A stretch of 64,000 nucleotides of DNA from Catenuloplanes niger (GTDB lineage Bacteria > Actinomycetota > Actinomycetes > Mycobacteriales > Micromonosporaceae). The DNA lies in contig NZ_JAVDYC010000001.1 in assembly GCF_031458255.1 (NCBI RefSeq), positions 5,775,001-5,839,000 on the forward strand. Reading direction: 5' to 3'. Positions 18,330 to 27,719 of the stretch are shown here, piece after piece (within the stretch, counting starts at the first letter, position 1; each line of letters opens with the position of its first letter). Both the position numbers and the translations under genes were made by a program. The notes below the pieces were generated by a model. That model made no database searches. It was not told the DNA's origin and worked only from the letters and a program-made list of their open reading frames with translations.

Positions 18330-18359
18330 GCGGTGCGGGCCGGCGACGGCCCGCACCGC
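18330..18359 (+). terminator. GC-rich hairpin between rpsB and tsf
   Basis: Perfect 12-bp arms GCGGTGCGGGCC (18330-18341) and GGCCCGCACCGC (18348-18359) enclose a 6-base loop. There is no T tract, so it is an attenuator or processing site as likely as a full terminator. Confidence 0.65.
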
Positions 18360-18397
18360 ACCTGCCGCCAGCCGACACAGACATCGAAGAGAGAGTC

Positions 18398-19228
18398 ATG
18401 TCCAACTTCACCGCCGCGGACGTCAAGAAGCTGCGCGACCTCACGGGCGCCGGCATGATGGACAGCAAGAAGGCCCTGACCGAGGCCGAGGGCGACTTCG
18501 ACAAGGCCGTCGAGCTGCTCCGCATCAAGGGCGCGAAGGACGTCGGCAAGCGTGCCGGCCGTACCGCCGCCAACGGTCTCGTCGCCCACTCCGGCAAGGC
18601 GCTGCTCGAGATCAACTGTGAGACCGACTTCGTCGCGAAGAACGCCGACTTCGTCGCGTTCGCGCAGGAGCTGGTCGAGCACGGCGCGGGTGCCGGCGTC
18701 ACCGACGCGGAGGGCCTGAAGGCCTCCACGCTGGCCGACGGCCGCACCGTCGACGCCGCCGTCCAGGAGCTCTCCGCCAAGATCGGTGAGAAGCTGGTCG
18801 TGAACCGGTTCGCCGTTCTCGACGGCAACACCGCCGTCTACCTGCACCGCAAGGCGCAGGACCTGCCGCCGGCCGTCGGCGTGCTGGTGGAGTACACCGG
18901 CAAGTCCGACGAGGCCGCCGACGCGGACGCGCGCGCCGTCGCGATGCAGATCGCCGCCATGCGCCCGAAGTACGTCACCCGCGACGAGGTCCCGGCGGAC
19001 GTCGTCGAGTCGGAGCGCCGGATCGCCGAGCAGACCGCCCGCGAGGAGGGCAAGCCGGAGGCCGCGCTGCCGAAGATCGTCGAGGGCCGGGTCAACGGCT
19101 TCTTCAAGGACACCGTGCTGATCGAGCAGGCCTCGGTCGCCGACAGCAAGAAGACCGTGAAGCAGGTTCTCGGCGAGGCGGGCATCGAGATCACCCGCTT
19201 CGTCCGGCTCGAGGTCGGCCAGGCCTGA
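18398..19228 (+). CDS. tsf: Translation elongation factor Ts
   Basis: Guanine-nucleotide exchange factor for EF-Tu. The 276-residue protein starts at ATG 18398 ([20 protein letters not shown]), with an N-terminal UBA-like domain. It contains the EF-Tu contact [14 protein letters not shown] and the C-terminal module ending [25 protein letters not shown] precedes the start. It follows rpsB after a hairpin and precedes pyrH, the universal order. Confidence 0.98.
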   Translation: MSNFTAADVKKLRDLTGAGMMDSKKALTEAEGDFDKAVELLRIKGAKDVGKRAGRTAANGLVAHSGKALLEINCETDFVAKNADFVAFAQELVEHGAGAGVTDAEGLKASTLADGRTVDAAVQELSAKIGEKLVVNRFAVLDGNTAVYLHRKAQDLPPAVGVLVEYTGKSDEAADADARAVAMQIAAMRPKYVTRDEVPADVVESERRIAEQTAREEGKPEAALPKIVEGRVNGFFKDTVLIEQASVADSKKTVKQVLGEAGIEITRFVRLEVGQA

Positions 19229-19247
19229 TACCGGGCTCACGCACGAC

Positions 19248-19275
19248 ACGGCGCCGGCTTGCAGGCCGGCGCCGT
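19248..19275 (+). terminator. Hairpin downstream of tsf
   Basis: Arms ACGGCGCCGGC (19248-19258) and GCCGGCGCCGT (19265-19275) are perfect 11-bp complements with a 6-base loop, 20 bases after tsf. It probably ends or reduces transcription before pyrH. A second, longer-range pairing (19286-19296 with 19322-19332, one mismatch) lies in the pyrH leader. Confidence 0.65.
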
Positions 19276-19422
19276 AGGCCATGACACGAGGAGGCCGTTG
19301 GTGTACTGCGACAGGCACCGCGGTCTCCTCGTCGCATATGGTGCACACCGCGACGGTCATGTGTCGGCGTGGCAGCGCCGGCGGGTAAGTCAGAGACAAC
19401 AGGTTGAGGGAAGGCGGGTCGC

Positions 19423-20190
19423 ATGACGGTGGTGACCGAGCAGGTCGTTCCGGTGGAGGACGCGGCGGGCTCACCGACGGGCGGCAAGCCCCGGCGGGTC
19501 GTGCTGAAGCTCTCCGGCGAGGTCTTCGGCGGCGGCAGCATCGGCGTCGACCCGGATGTGGTGTCGGCCATCGCGCGGCAGATCGCCACGGTGGTCCGGC
19601 GCGGTGTCCAGGTCTCCGTGGTCGTCGGCGGCGGCAACTTCTTCCGCGGCGCCGACCTGCAGAAGCGCGGCATGGACCGCAACCGGGCCGATTACATGGG
19701 CATGCTCGGCACCGTGATGAACGCGCTCGCGCTCCAGGACTTCCTGGAGAAGGAGGGCGTCGAGACGCGCGTGCAGAGCGCGATCACGATGGCCCAGGTC
19801 GCCGAGCCGTACATTCCGCTGCGCGCGATCCGGCACCTGCAGAAGGGCCGCGTCGTGATCTTCGGGGCCGGCGCCGGCATGCCGTACTTCTCGACGGACA
19901 CCGTGGCCGCCCAGCGCGCGCTGGAGATCAACGCCGACGTGGTCCTGATGAGCAAGAACGGCGTCGACGGCGTCTACACCGCGGACCCGCGGACCGACCC
20001 GACCGCCACCAAGCTCGACTTCGTCACGTTCGCCGAGGCCCTGCAGCAGGGCCTGCGGGTCGCCGACGCGACCGCGTTCAGCCTCTGCATGGACAACGGG
20101 ATGCCGATGCTGGTCTTCGGCGCCGAGGGGCCGGACACGATCATCAAGGCCGTGGGCGGCGAGAAGATCGGCACCCTGATCACCGCCTAG
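19423..20190 (+). CDS. pyrH: Uridylate kinase
   Basis: Phosphorylates UMP to UDP using ATP in pyrimidine nucleotide synthesis. The 255-residue amino-acid-kinase-fold protein has [13 protein letters not shown] at the ATP site, [11 protein letters not shown] for substrate binding, [13 protein letters not shown], and a C-terminal [16 protein letters not shown]. The first 20 residues are a variable extension. ATG 19423 is the only good start. The gene lies 195 bases after tsf and 147 bases before frr. Confidence 0.98.
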   Translation: MTVVTEQVVPVEDAAGSPTGGKPRRVVLKLSGEVFGGGSIGVDPDVVSAIARQIATVVRRGVQVSVVVGGGNFFRGADLQKRGMDRNRADYMGMLGTVMNALALQDFLEKEGVETRVQSAITMAQVAEPYIPLRAIRHLQKGRVVIFGAGAGMPYFSTDTVAAQRALEINADVVLMSKNGVDGVYTADPRTDPTATKLDFVTFAEALQQGLRVADATAFSLCMDNGMPMLVFGAEGPDTIIKAVGGEKIGTLITA

Positions 20191-20337
20191 GGCGGGCAAC
20201 ACAAGATCAAATTGAAGAGCATGATGGGGTACGGGAGGCGCCGCGCCGCGTGCGGCGAGCAGCCCTGCCGGACCAGTGGATGACCCCGGGTATTGGACGC
20301 AGCACCCGCCGAGCAGGAGTGAGGAGGCGACGGAGCG

Positions 20338-20895
20338 GTGATCGACGATACGCTCCTCGAGGCCGAGGAAAAGATGGAGCGTGCCGTGGAGCACGCCAAG
20401 GACGAGCTGGCTTCCATCCGCACCGGTCGCGCCACACCGGCGATGTTCTCCCGGATCGTCATCGACTACTACGGCACGCCCACGCCGCTTCCGCAGATGG
20501 CGTCCGTCGCCATCCCGGAGCCGCGGATGGCGATCATCAAGCCGTACGACGCCTCCCAGCTGAGCGCCATGGAGAAGGCCATCCGCGACTCGGACCTCGG
20601 GGTCAACCCGTCGAATGAGGGCTCGATGCTGCGCATCCTGCTGCCGCAGATGACCGAGGAGCGCCGCCGCGAGATGGTCAAGGTCGCCCGCGGCAAGGCC
20701 GAGGAGGGCAAGGTGGCGGTGCGTAACGTGCGCCGCCGCGCCAAGGAGGAGCTGGACCGGATCGTCAAGGACGGCGAGGCCGGCGAGGATGACGGTCGCC
20801 GCGCCGAGAAGGAGCTGGACGACCTCACCCACCGGTACGTGGCCCAGGTCGACGAGCTGGTCAAGCACAAGGAAGCCGAGCTCCTCGAGGTCTGA
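20338..20895 (+). CDS. frr: Ribosome recycling factor
   Basis: Splits post-termination ribosomes together with EF-G. The 185-residue protein starts at GTG 20338 after GAGGAGGCG. It shows the three-helix-bundle and hinge signatures [55 protein letters not shown] and [13 protein letters not shown]. The stop overlaps the cdsA start by one base (TGATG). Confidence 0.98.
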   Translation: MIDDTLLEAEEKMERAVEHAKDELASIRTGRATPAMFSRIVIDYYGTPTPLPQMASVAIPEPRMAIIKPYDASQLSAMEKAIRDSDLGVNPSNEGSMLRILLPQMTEERRREMVKVARGKAEEGKVAVRNVRRRAKEELDRIVKDGEAGEDDGRRAEKELDDLTHRYVAQVDELVKHKEAELLEV

Positions 20896-22325
20896 TGCCG
20901 CACCTCGACCCCTACGACGACGCGCGCGAGGCACGGCAGCGGGCGCGGCACGGTGGTGCCGCGCCCGACCCGTACCGGCCGGAGCAGCAGCCGGACCGCG
21001 ATCCTCGCGGTGACCGGCCGGCCGGCCGGGAGCCGATCGCACCCGTCTACGCGCCGCCGGGATCGGAGACGGGAGCCACCACGGAATTCGTGATGGACCG
21101 CCCGTCCGGCCCGCCCCCGGCCGTGATCCCCGGCCGCCCGGGCGCTCCCACGCGCCCGGGCCCCGACGTGCGTCCGGGTACCGATACGCGTCCGGGTGCC
21201 GACGTGCGTCCGGGATCCGGTGGTCCGATGCGTCCGGGACCCGGTGCGCCGGTACGCCCGGGCACCGACGGCCCGGTGCGCCCAGGCCTCGACGGCCCGG
21301 TGCGGAAGGGCCCCGACACACCCGGCGGGTCGCCGCGCGGCACCCGCCCCGCCGGCCCGGGGGAGACGGATTCCGAGGACCTGCCGGAGCCGCCGCGCCG
21401 CCGGGTCAAGGGTCGCCGCAGGGCCACCTGGACCGGTGCGCCCGCGGCCGGCAACGCGATCCGCCAGGCCGCCTACGCGTCCGGCGACGACGAGTCCGCG
21501 AAGGCCCGCAGCCTGCCCTCGGCCGGCCGCAACCTGCCGGCCGCGATCGGCGTCAGCCTCGGCCTCGGCGCCGTGGTCGCCGGTTCCCTGTTCTTCTGGC
21601 GCGAGGGCTTCCTGCTGCTGATAGCGGCCATGATCGTGGTCGGCGTCTGGGAGATGACCCGCGCGCTCGCGGTCGGCGGTGCCCGCGCGCCGCAGATCCC
21701 GCTGACCATCGGCGGTGTGCTGATGGCCGGCCTGGCCTGGTTCGCCGGCCCGGACGCGCTCGCGCTCGGACTGCTGGTCACGGTGCTGGCCAGCATGCTG
21801 TGGCGGCTCGGTGACGGCCGTGCCGGGTTCCTGCGGGACGCGGCCGCGGCCACGCTGATCGCGGTCTACGTGCCGTTCCTCGGTGGGTTCGCGGCACTGC
21901 TCGCCTACCCGGACGACGGCGTGGCCCGCGTGGTGGTCACGGTCGTCGCGGTTGTGCTCACCGACACCGGTGGTTACGTCGCCGGGGTCTTCCTCGGTAA
22001 GCACTACATGGCGCCGTCGATCAGTCCGAAGAAGTCCTGGGAGGGCTTCGCCGGCTCCGCGCTCGCGTCCGCTCTGGGCAGCGCGTTGCTGGTCTACCTG
22101 CTGCTCGGCGTGGCCCCCTGGTGGGGCGCGCTGTTCGGAATCGGCGTAACGATCTCCGCGGTGCTCGGTGATCTGGCAGAGTCGATGATCAAGAGGGATC
22201 TCGGCATCAAGGACATGAGCAATCTGCTCCCGGGCCACGGCGGCCTGATGGACCGCCTGGACTCGATCCTGTTCGCGCTGCCGACGGCGTTCCTGCTGCT
22301 CTCCGTGCTCGCGCCCGGCTCCTGA
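20895..22325 (+). CDS. cdsA: Phosphatidate cytidylyltransferase with disordered N-terminal extension
   Basis: Makes CDP-diacylglycerol from phosphatidic acid and CTP at the membrane. The 476-residue product has a hydrophilic N-terminal region of about 210 residues with RPGxD/RPGxG repeats (near residues 85-140). The catalytic multi-pass domain of about 8 helices follows, ending with SPKKSWEGFAGS and the CdsA signature GDLAESMIKRDLGIKDMSNL. Typical CdsA is about 270-300 residues, so the extension nearly doubles it. ATG 20895 overlaps the frr stop; no start nearer the membrane domain has a clear ribosome-binding site. Confidence 0.95.
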   Translation: MPHLDPYDDAREARQRARHGGAAPDPYRPEQQPDRDPRGDRPAGREPIAPVYAPPGSETGATTEFVMDRPSGPPPAVIPGRPGAPTRPGPDVRPGTDTRPGADVRPGSGGPMRPGPGAPVRPGTDGPVRPGLDGPVRKGPDTPGGSPRGTRPAGPGETDSEDLPEPPRRRVKGRRRATWTGAPAAGNAIRQAAYASGDDESAKARSLPSAGRNLPAAIGVSLGLGAVVAGSLFFWREGFLLLIAAMIVVGVWEMTRALAVGGARAPQIPLTIGGVLMAGLAWFAGPDALALGLLVTVLASMLWRLGDGRAGFLRDAAAATLIAVYVPFLGGFAALLAYPDDGVARVVVTVVAVVLTDTGGYVAGVFLGKHYMAPSISPKKSWEGFAGSALASALGSALLVYLLLGVAPWWGALFGIGVTISAVLGDLAESMIKRDLGIKDMSNLLPGHGGLMDRLDSILFALPTAFLLLSVLAPGS

Positions 22326-22518
22326 GCGCGCCGCGAGGGCCGGCCGGCTCTCGCGGCGAGGGGGTTGGGGTGAGCGATGACGCAGCTTTGGCACCCTGTG
22401 CGGCATTGCGACCGGCCGTACCGTGGGAGACTGGACAGGTCGCGGCCGTGTTCCCACCCTGGTGAGAATCCCGCCGCGAGAAATGACCCGACGTAGTGAG
22501 GCAGCTGCAGACACCGTG

Positions 22519-23697
22519 ATGGGCCCGACTCTCCCTCTCATCCCCGTCGTTCCCAGCACCCCGGAGACGCCCGACGACGCCGTGCCCGCGCAGGCCGGCC
22601 CCCGTCGCCGTCGTCCGGCGATGCCGCCGCGCCACCTGGCCGACCTCGACCCCGAGGCGCGCCGCGCGGCCGTCAAGGAGCTGGGCCTGCCCGAGTTCCG
22701 GGCCAAGCAGCTCTCCACCCACTACTTCGGGCGCCTGGTGCGTGACGTCGCGGAGATGACCGACCTCCCGGCCGCCGCCCGGGAGAAGATCGGCGCCGAC
22801 CTGCTGCCACACCTGCTCACCCCGGTGCGCGAGCTGTCCTGCGACGACGGCGCCACCCGCAAGGCGCTCTGGCGGCTGCACGACAACGCGCTCGTGGAGA
22901 GCGTGCTGATGGGTTACCCGGACCGGGTCACCGCGTGCGTGTCCAGCCAGGCCGGTTGCGGCATGGCCTGCCCGTTCTGCGCGACCGGCCAGGCCGGGCT
23001 GACCCGGAACCTCTCCACCGCCGAGATCGTGGACCAGGTCGTCTACCTGGCCGGTGTCGCGGCGAGCGGCGCGGTCGCCGGCTCGCCGCCGCGACTGTCC
23101 CGCGTCGTGTTCATGGGCATGGGCGAGCCGCTGGCCAACTATCCGCGGGTGATCGCCGCGGTCCGGCGCCTGACCAGTCCCGCGCCGGACGGTTTGGGGC
23201 TTTCCCAGCGGCATATCACGGTTTCCACCGTGGGCCTGGTCCCGGCCATGCGCAAACTGGCCGATGAGGACCTTTCGGTGACCCTTGCGCTGTCCCTGCA
23301 CGCGCCCGATGATGATCTGCGCGATGAACTCGTTCCGGTCAACCAGCGGTGGAAGGTGGCCGAGGTGTTGGATGCCGCGTGGGAGTACGCGGCGCGCACG
23401 GGGCGGCGCGTGTCGATCGAATACGCGATGATTCGGGACGTGAACGATCAGCCGTGGCGTGCCGACCTGCTCGGCCGTCTGCTGGCCGGGAAGCTGGCGC
23501 ACGTCAACCTCATCCCGCTCAACCCCACGCCGGGCAGCCGGTGGGACGCGAGTCCCAAGCCGGTGGAGCGTGAGTTCGTCCGCCGCCTGCGCGCGGCCGG
23601 CGTCTCCACCACGGTCCGCGACACGCGGGGCCAGGAGATCGACGGTGCCTGCGGGCAATTGGCGGCGAGCTCGGTCGACGGCGCGGAGGCACGATGA
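22519..23697 (+). CDS. rlmN: 23S rRNA/tRNA (adenine-C2)-methyltransferase RlmN
   Basis: Radical-SAM enzyme that methylates A2503 of 23S rRNA and A37 of tRNAs. The ATG at 22519 ([13 protein letters not shown]) gives 392 residues; GTG 22516 or 22423 are alternatives. The radical-SAM cluster motif [19 protein letters not shown] supplies the CxxxCxxC cysteines. [23 protein letters not shown] and [17 protein letters not shown] follow. A conserved Cys remains near the C terminus in IDGACGQL. It lies 193 bases after cdsA. Confidence 0.96.
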   Translation: MGPTLPLIPVVPSTPETPDDAVPAQAGPRRRRPAMPPRHLADLDPEARRAAVKELGLPEFRAKQLSTHYFGRLVRDVAEMTDLPAAAREKIGADLLPHLLTPVRELSCDDGATRKALWRLHDNALVESVLMGYPDRVTACVSSQAGCGMACPFCATGQAGLTRNLSTAEIVDQVVYLAGVAASGAVAGSPPRLSRVVFMGMGEPLANYPRVIAAVRRLTSPAPDGLGLSQRHITVSTVGLVPAMRKLADEDLSVTLALSLHAPDDDLRDELVPVNQRWKVAEVLDAAWEYAARTGRRVSIEYAMIRDVNDQPWRADLLGRLLAGKLAHVNLIPLNPTPGSRWDASPKPVEREFVRRLRAAGVSTTVRDTRGQEIDGACGQLAASSVDGAEAR

Positions 23698-23854
23698 ACC
23701 CTCCGTCTCGCGGGTATGTACGTCTTGGCGTCGCACGGATGGACGCTCTTCACGGCCGCCGGGCTCGGGGCCGTGATGAACGAGGTTCACTGACGGCCGC
23801 GTGTGCGAAGGCGCCCGCCGGCGCCGAGCGAGCGAACCAGGACCAGGAGACACA

Positions 23855-25543
23855 GTGACGAGTCAGGGTCAGCGCTTTCGGAGGCGTGCGCTTCGCCGCG
23901 GTTACAAGGTGGAGGAGGTCGACTCCTTCCTCGACCGCGTGGAGGCCACGCTGGCCGGCGAGCAGAGCGGCCCTCCGGTCACCGCGCAGGAGGTGCACGA
24001 CGTCGTCTTCCGCGTGCGCTTCGGCGGCTACGACGAGTGGCAGGTCGACCTGCACCTGGACCGGGTGGAGCGGCAGCTCGCCGAGCTCGACGAGCGCGGC
24101 GGCGCCCGTGGGCCCGAGCGCGTCCCGGCCGGCGCGGACCGGATGGGCCCGCCGGACCGGATGAGCGGTGGCCCCGGCGCGCACAGCGGCCCCGGCGGCT
24201 TCGGCCCGGGCCCCGGTGGTTTCGACGGCCCCGGTGGTTTCGACGGTCCGGGCGGCTACGACGGTCCCGGTGGCTTCGACGGCCCGGGCGGTTTCGACCA
24301 GGGCTTCGACGACCCCCGCACCGGCGGCTTCGACGCCCCCGGCCGCCCCGACGGCCCCGGCTTCGGCCCGCCGGACCGGATGGGCCCGCCCGACCGGATG
24401 GGCCCGCCCGACCGGATGGGCCCGCCGGACCGCATGGGCCCGCCGGACCGCATGGGCCCGCCCGATCGGATGGGCCCGCCGGACCGGATGGGTCCGCCAC
24501 CCGGCCGCGTCCCGGCCGGCCCCGGCCGTTTCGACGACGGCCCCTCGTTCGGCGGCTTCGAGGAGCCGCGCACCGGCGGTTTCGGCGGCCCGCCGCAGCG
24601 CGACCCGCGTGACCGGGGCGGCTTCGACGAGCCGCGCACCGGTGGCTTCGGCGGCCCGCCCCCGCGCGACCCCCGGGAGCCCCGCGACCCGCGCGAACCC
24701 CGCGACCCGCGGGACCCCCGTGACCGCGGCGGTTTCGGCGAGGACCCGCGCACCGGCGGGTTCGACCTGCCGCCGCGCGACGACCCGCGTACCGGCGGCT
24801 TCGATCTTCCGCCGCGTGGCGGACCGCAGGGACCGGGCGGTCCCCAGGGCCCCGGCGGCATGGGTCCCGGCGCCCCGCAGGGCCCCGGCCCCCGTGGACC
24901 GCAGGGTCCCGGCATGGGCCCCGGTGGCATGGGCCCCGGCGGTTACGACCAGAACCCGTACGACGACCCCCGTGACCGTGGCGGTTTCGACGCCCCCAGC
25001 GGTGGCTTCCCCGGCTTCGAGCCCGGCCGGCACGGCAAGATGGACATGACCGCGGAGATCCGCCTGCCCGAGCTGGAGCGGCGCCCGCGCAACCAGCCGC
25101 AGTCCGGCCCGCCCGCGATGGGTGGTGGCCCCGGTGGCCCGCCGCCCGGCCGTGGTGGCCCGCCGCCCGGCGCGTTCGGCGGCCCGCCCATCCCGCCGCC
25201 CGGTGGCGGTTACGACGACGGTTACGGCGACGGCCCGGGTGGCTTCGGCGGCCCGCCGGTGGGTGGCCCCGGCGGTCCCGTCGGCGGCCCCGGCGGTGAC
25301 CTGCAGCGCGTGGACCACCTGCGCCGCACGTTCCAGCCGCGGCGGTTCGGCAGCGGGTACGACCCGGACCAGGTGGACCGGCTGTTCGAGGGCATCCTCA
25401 CGGCCATGTCCGGCCGCGGTCCGATGCCGGTGAACGAGAACGACCTGGACACGCTGCAGTTCGGCCTGGTGCCCGGCGGTTACTTCGAGGCCGAGGTGGA
25501 CGCCGCGCTCAAGGAGGTCAAGGACATCCTGCTGGGCCACTGA
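23855..25543 (+). CDS. DivIVA-motif protein with 400-residue Gly/Pro/Asp repeat linker
   Basis: Probable polar or septal scaffold. The GTG at 23855 follows AGGAGA and gives 562 residues. Residues 1-82 contain two DivIVA-type motifs (RRGYKVEEVDSFLDRVE and FGGYDEWQVDLHLDRVE). Residues 483-562 contain two more (GSGYDPDQVDRLFEGIL and PGGYFEAEVDAALKEVK). Between them lies a disordered linker of GPGGFDG repeats, seven GPPDRM repeats, DPREPR runs and PRTGGFD units. Synonymous changes between repeat copies show that the protein is what is being kept. DivIVA-domain repeat proteins are known in actinobacteria; the linker length is unusual. A terminator hairpin follows. Confidence 0.85.
   Translation: MTSQGQRFRRRALRRGYKVEEVDSFLDRVEATLAGEQSGPPVTAQEVHDVVFRVRFGGYDEWQVDLHLDRVERQLAELDERGGARGPERVPAGADRMGPPDRMSGGPGAHSGPGGFGPGPGGFDGPGGFDGPGGYDGPGGFDGPGGFDQGFDDPRTGGFDAPGRPDGPGFGPPDRMGPPDRMGPPDRMGPPDRMGPPDRMGPPDRMGPPDRMGPPPGRVPAGPGRFDDGPSFGGFEEPRTGGFGGPPQRDPRDRGGFDEPRTGGFGGPPPRDPREPRDPREPRDPRDPRDRGGFGEDPRTGGFDLPPRDDPRTGGFDLPPRGGPQGPGGPQGPGGMGPGAPQGPGPRGPQGPGMGPGGMGPGGYDQNPYDDPRDRGGFDAPSGGFPGFEPGRHGKMDMTAEIRLPELERRPRNQPQSGPPAMGGGPGGPPPGRGGPPPGAFGGPPIPPPGGGYDDGYGDGPGGFGGPPVGGPGGPVGGPGGDLQRVDHLRRTFQPRRFGSGYDPDQVDRLFEGILTAMSGRGPMPVNENDLDTLQFGLVPGGYFEAEVDAALKEVKDILLGH
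24365..24490 (+). repeat. Seven 18-bp in-frame repeats encoding GPPDRM
   Basis: Units of the form GGCCCGCC(G/C)GACCG(G/C)ATG repeat seven times within the DivIVA-motif gene. The differences fall at codon third positions, for example CCG/CCC, GAC/GAT and CGG/CGC, so the hexapeptide stays identical. Confidence 0.9.
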
Positions 25544-25565
25544 GCCCGCCGGGCCACCGAGACCC

Positions 25566-25595
25566 GGCGGCACATATAGAGGCGGCACATATAGA
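25566..25595. repeat. 15-bp tandem duplication
   Basis: GGCGGCACATATAGA occurs twice back to back (25566-25580, 25581-25595), between the DivIVA-motif gene and its terminator. Confidence 0.9.
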
Positions 25596-25635
25596 TCAGC
25601 CCGCCTCCCGGCGTACCGGGGGAGCGGGCTCGATC
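25594..25635. terminator. Terminator between convergent genes
   Basis: A near-perfect hairpin pairs GATCAGCCCGCCTCCCGG with CCGGGGGAGCGGGCTCGATC around a 4-base loop and is followed by TTT. It lies 50 bases after the DivIVA-motif gene and 16 bases past the convergent DUF2631-like gene, so it may serve both strands. Confidence 0.75.
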
Positions 25636-25650
25636 TTTGGTTTCGGAACC

Positions 25651-25872
25651 TTATTCGCGCAGGCCGGCGCGGCGCAGCACGACGTCGCCGATGAGCACCA
25701 CCGCGATGCCGGCCGCGATCACGACCAGGAAGATGTTCTCGATGTTGCCCTCGTGGTTCCCCAGCGTGCAGGCCAGCAGGGACAGAATGGTCAGCACCCC
25801 GAGGATGCGTCCCGCCCTGCGGTTGCCGGGCTTGAGCTGATCGGGTGCGACCACCGGCTCGCTATCCGCCAC
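25651..25872 (-). CDS. Small membrane protein, DUF2631-like
   Basis: A 73-residue protein starting at GTG 25872 (MADSEPVVAPDQLKPGNRRA). It has two predicted membrane helices (about 24-40 and 47-65) and ends VLRRAGLRE. The SPDQ/APDQ-LKPGNR start and the GNHEG turn between helices resemble DUF2631, a small actinobacterial membrane family often near dxr. A longer reading back to 25983 adds a basic segment without family support. Function unknown. Confidence 0.75.
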   Translation of the reverse strand: MADSEPVVAPDQLKPGNRRAGRILGVLTILSLLACTLGNHEGNIENIFLVVIAAGIAVVLIGDVVLRRAGLRE

Positions 25873-26056
25873 TGTGGGTCCTTCCTCGCGCTGTGCGTTC
25901 ACATCCGCGATTAGTCTGACATGCGGCGGATGCCGGGACGCAGCAAGCCTCCTGTGACGCATCCACCCTCTTCGCCGACGCACCGGAGACGCGCCGCGCG
26001 GGTCCGGTAACGTCTGGCCCGAACCACCGACCGTCGTAGCTTAAGGGAGCAGTGCC

Positions 26057-27613
26057 GTGCGAGTGACGGGAACCGGTCATGCGAGCATGCGGATCGACAC
26101 CGCGGCCGGAAGCATCCTCACCGACCCCTGGGTGAACCCGGCCTTCTTCGCGTCGTGGTTCCCCTTCCCGGACAACTCGCAGCTGGACTGGGAGTCGCTC
26201 GGCAAGGTCGACTACCTCTACGTCTCGCACCTGCACCGGGACCACTTCGACGCGGAGAACCTCAAGCGGTTCGTGTCGAAGAAGGCGGCCGTGCTGCTGC
26301 CGGAGTACCCGACCAGCGAGCTCGAGGACGAGCTGCGCGAGCTGGGTTTCCGCAGCTTCATCAAGACGAAGAACGAGGAGGTCGTCGAGCTCGACGGCGG
26401 CCTCAAGATCATGATCCAGGCGCTGATCTCGCCGACCGACGGCCCGATCGGTGACTCCTCGCTCTGGGTGGAGTACGACGGCGTCCGCCTGCTCAACCAG
26501 AACGACGCCCGCCCGAGCGACCTGTCCCGCTTCGCCGAGCTCGGCCACGTGCACGCGCACATGCTCCAGTTCTCCGGCGCGATCTGGTACCCGATGGTCT
26601 ACGAGCTGCCCGAGGCCGCGAAGCGCGCGTTCGGCAAGCAGAAGCGCGAGCGGCAGTTCGACCGCACCTGGCGCTACATCGACGACCTGAAGGCCGACCA
26701 CGTCTTCCCGATCGCCGGCCCGCCGTGCTTCCTGGACGACTCGCTCTACCAGTTCAACGACATCTTCGGCGACGAGGGCGCGATCTTCCCGGACCAGAGC
26801 GTGTTCCTGACGGAGTACGCCAAGGTCGGCGGCACCAACGGCGTCGTGCTGCTGCCCGGCTCCGAGTCGGTCCTCAACGCCGAGGGCGGCATCGAGACGA
26901 CGCACCCGGTGCCGGTCGACGAGTTCTTCGCCAACAAGGCCGCCCACCTGGAGGAGATGCGGGAGCGCAAGCGCCCGATCATCGAGGCCGAGAAGGCGTC
27001 CTGGCGGCACCCGGAGATCGACGTGCTCGCGGAGATGAAGCGGCGCATCGAGCCGCTGCTCGAAGAGTCGATCTACATGGCCAAGGGCGTCGGCGGCCCG
27101 GTCCGCTTCGACCTGGTCGGCTACGACGGCGAGTCGGTCGAGTCGATCGTGGTCGACTTCCCCGGCAAGCAGGTCCGGCCGTACGCGGACGAGAAGGTCC
27201 GGTACCGCTTCAAGACCGAGCGCGCGCTGATCGAGCACCTGCTCTTCACCGGCGAGGTCGACTGGGTCAACTCGCTCTTCCTCTCCTGCCGCTTCTCCGC
27301 CGCCCGCATCGGGCAGTACAACGAGTTCGTCTACGCGTTCTTCAAGTGCCTCTCCACCGAGCGCCTGCAGTACGCCGAGGGCTGGTACGACGAGCACGAG
27401 CGCGCGGTCGAGGCGGAGAGCATCGAGCTGGGCGACTGGGAGGTGCAGCGCCGCTGCCCGCACCTCAAGGCCGACCTGAGCCGCTTCGGCATCGTCGACG
27501 GCGACCAGCTCACCTGCCAGCTGCACGGCTGGCGCTTCGACCTGCCGTCCGGCCGCTGCCTCACCTCGGTCGGCCACAAGATCCGCGCCGACCGCAAGGC
27601 CCCGGCCTCCTGA
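26057..27613 (+). CDS. Metallo-beta-lactamase-fold protein with C-terminal Rieske [2Fe-2S] motif
   Basis: A 518-residue cytoplasmic protein joining two redox or metal modules. Residues 1-260 form an MBL-fold hydrolase-like domain with the metal motif H58-x-H60-x-D62-H63 (SHLHRDHFD). The middle (about 260-455) is unassigned. The C terminus holds a Rieske motif, C467-P-H469 and C487-x2-H490. Electron transfer from a Rieske centre to an MBL di-iron site is the arrangement of CMP-Neu5Ac hydroxylase, but there the Rieske part is N-terminal. I infer an oxygenase; the substrate is unknown. GTG 26057 is the start. A terminator hairpin follows. Confidence 0.85.
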   Translation: MRVTGTGHASMRIDTAAGSILTDPWVNPAFFASWFPFPDNSQLDWESLGKVDYLYVSHLHRDHFDAENLKRFVSKKAAVLLPEYPTSELEDELRELGFRSFIKTKNEEVVELDGGLKIMIQALISPTDGPIGDSSLWVEYDGVRLLNQNDARPSDLSRFAELGHVHAHMLQFSGAIWYPMVYELPEAAKRAFGKQKRERQFDRTWRYIDDLKADHVFPIAGPPCFLDDSLYQFNDIFGDEGAIFPDQSVFLTEYAKVGGTNGVVLLPGSESVLNAEGGIETTHPVPVDEFFANKAAHLEEMRERKRPIIEAEKASWRHPEIDVLAEMKRRIEPLLEESIYMAKGVGGPVRFDLVGYDGESVESIVVDFPGKQVRPYADEKVRYRFKTERALIEHLLFTGEVDWVNSLFLSCRFSAARIGQYNEFVYAFFKCLSTERLQYAEGWYDEHERAVEAESIELGDWEVQRRCPHLKADLSRFGIVDGDQLTCQLHGWRFDLPSGRCLTSVGHKIRADRKAPAS

Positions 27614-27627
27614 CCCACGCGCGGCCC

Positions 27628-27652
27628 GGTGCCGGGCACGTCGCCCGGCACC
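27628..27652 (+). terminator. Terminator after the MBL-Rieske gene
   Basis: Perfect 10-bp arms GGTGCCGGGC and GCCCGGCACC enclose a 5-base loop, 15 bases after the stop codon. There is no T tract, as is common in high-GC actinomycetes. Confidence 0.7.
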
Positions 27653-27719
27653 CGGTCCACGTCCACGTCCGCCCGCAAATCGCTTGCCGGGCGCCGCGAA
27701 CGACGCGATCATCGCGACC

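Noticed and set aside
22423-22518. Possible cobalamin-riboswitch-like GGTGAGAATCC before rlmN
   Set aside because: The rest of the B12 riboswitch core is missing and rlmN is not a cobalamin gene.
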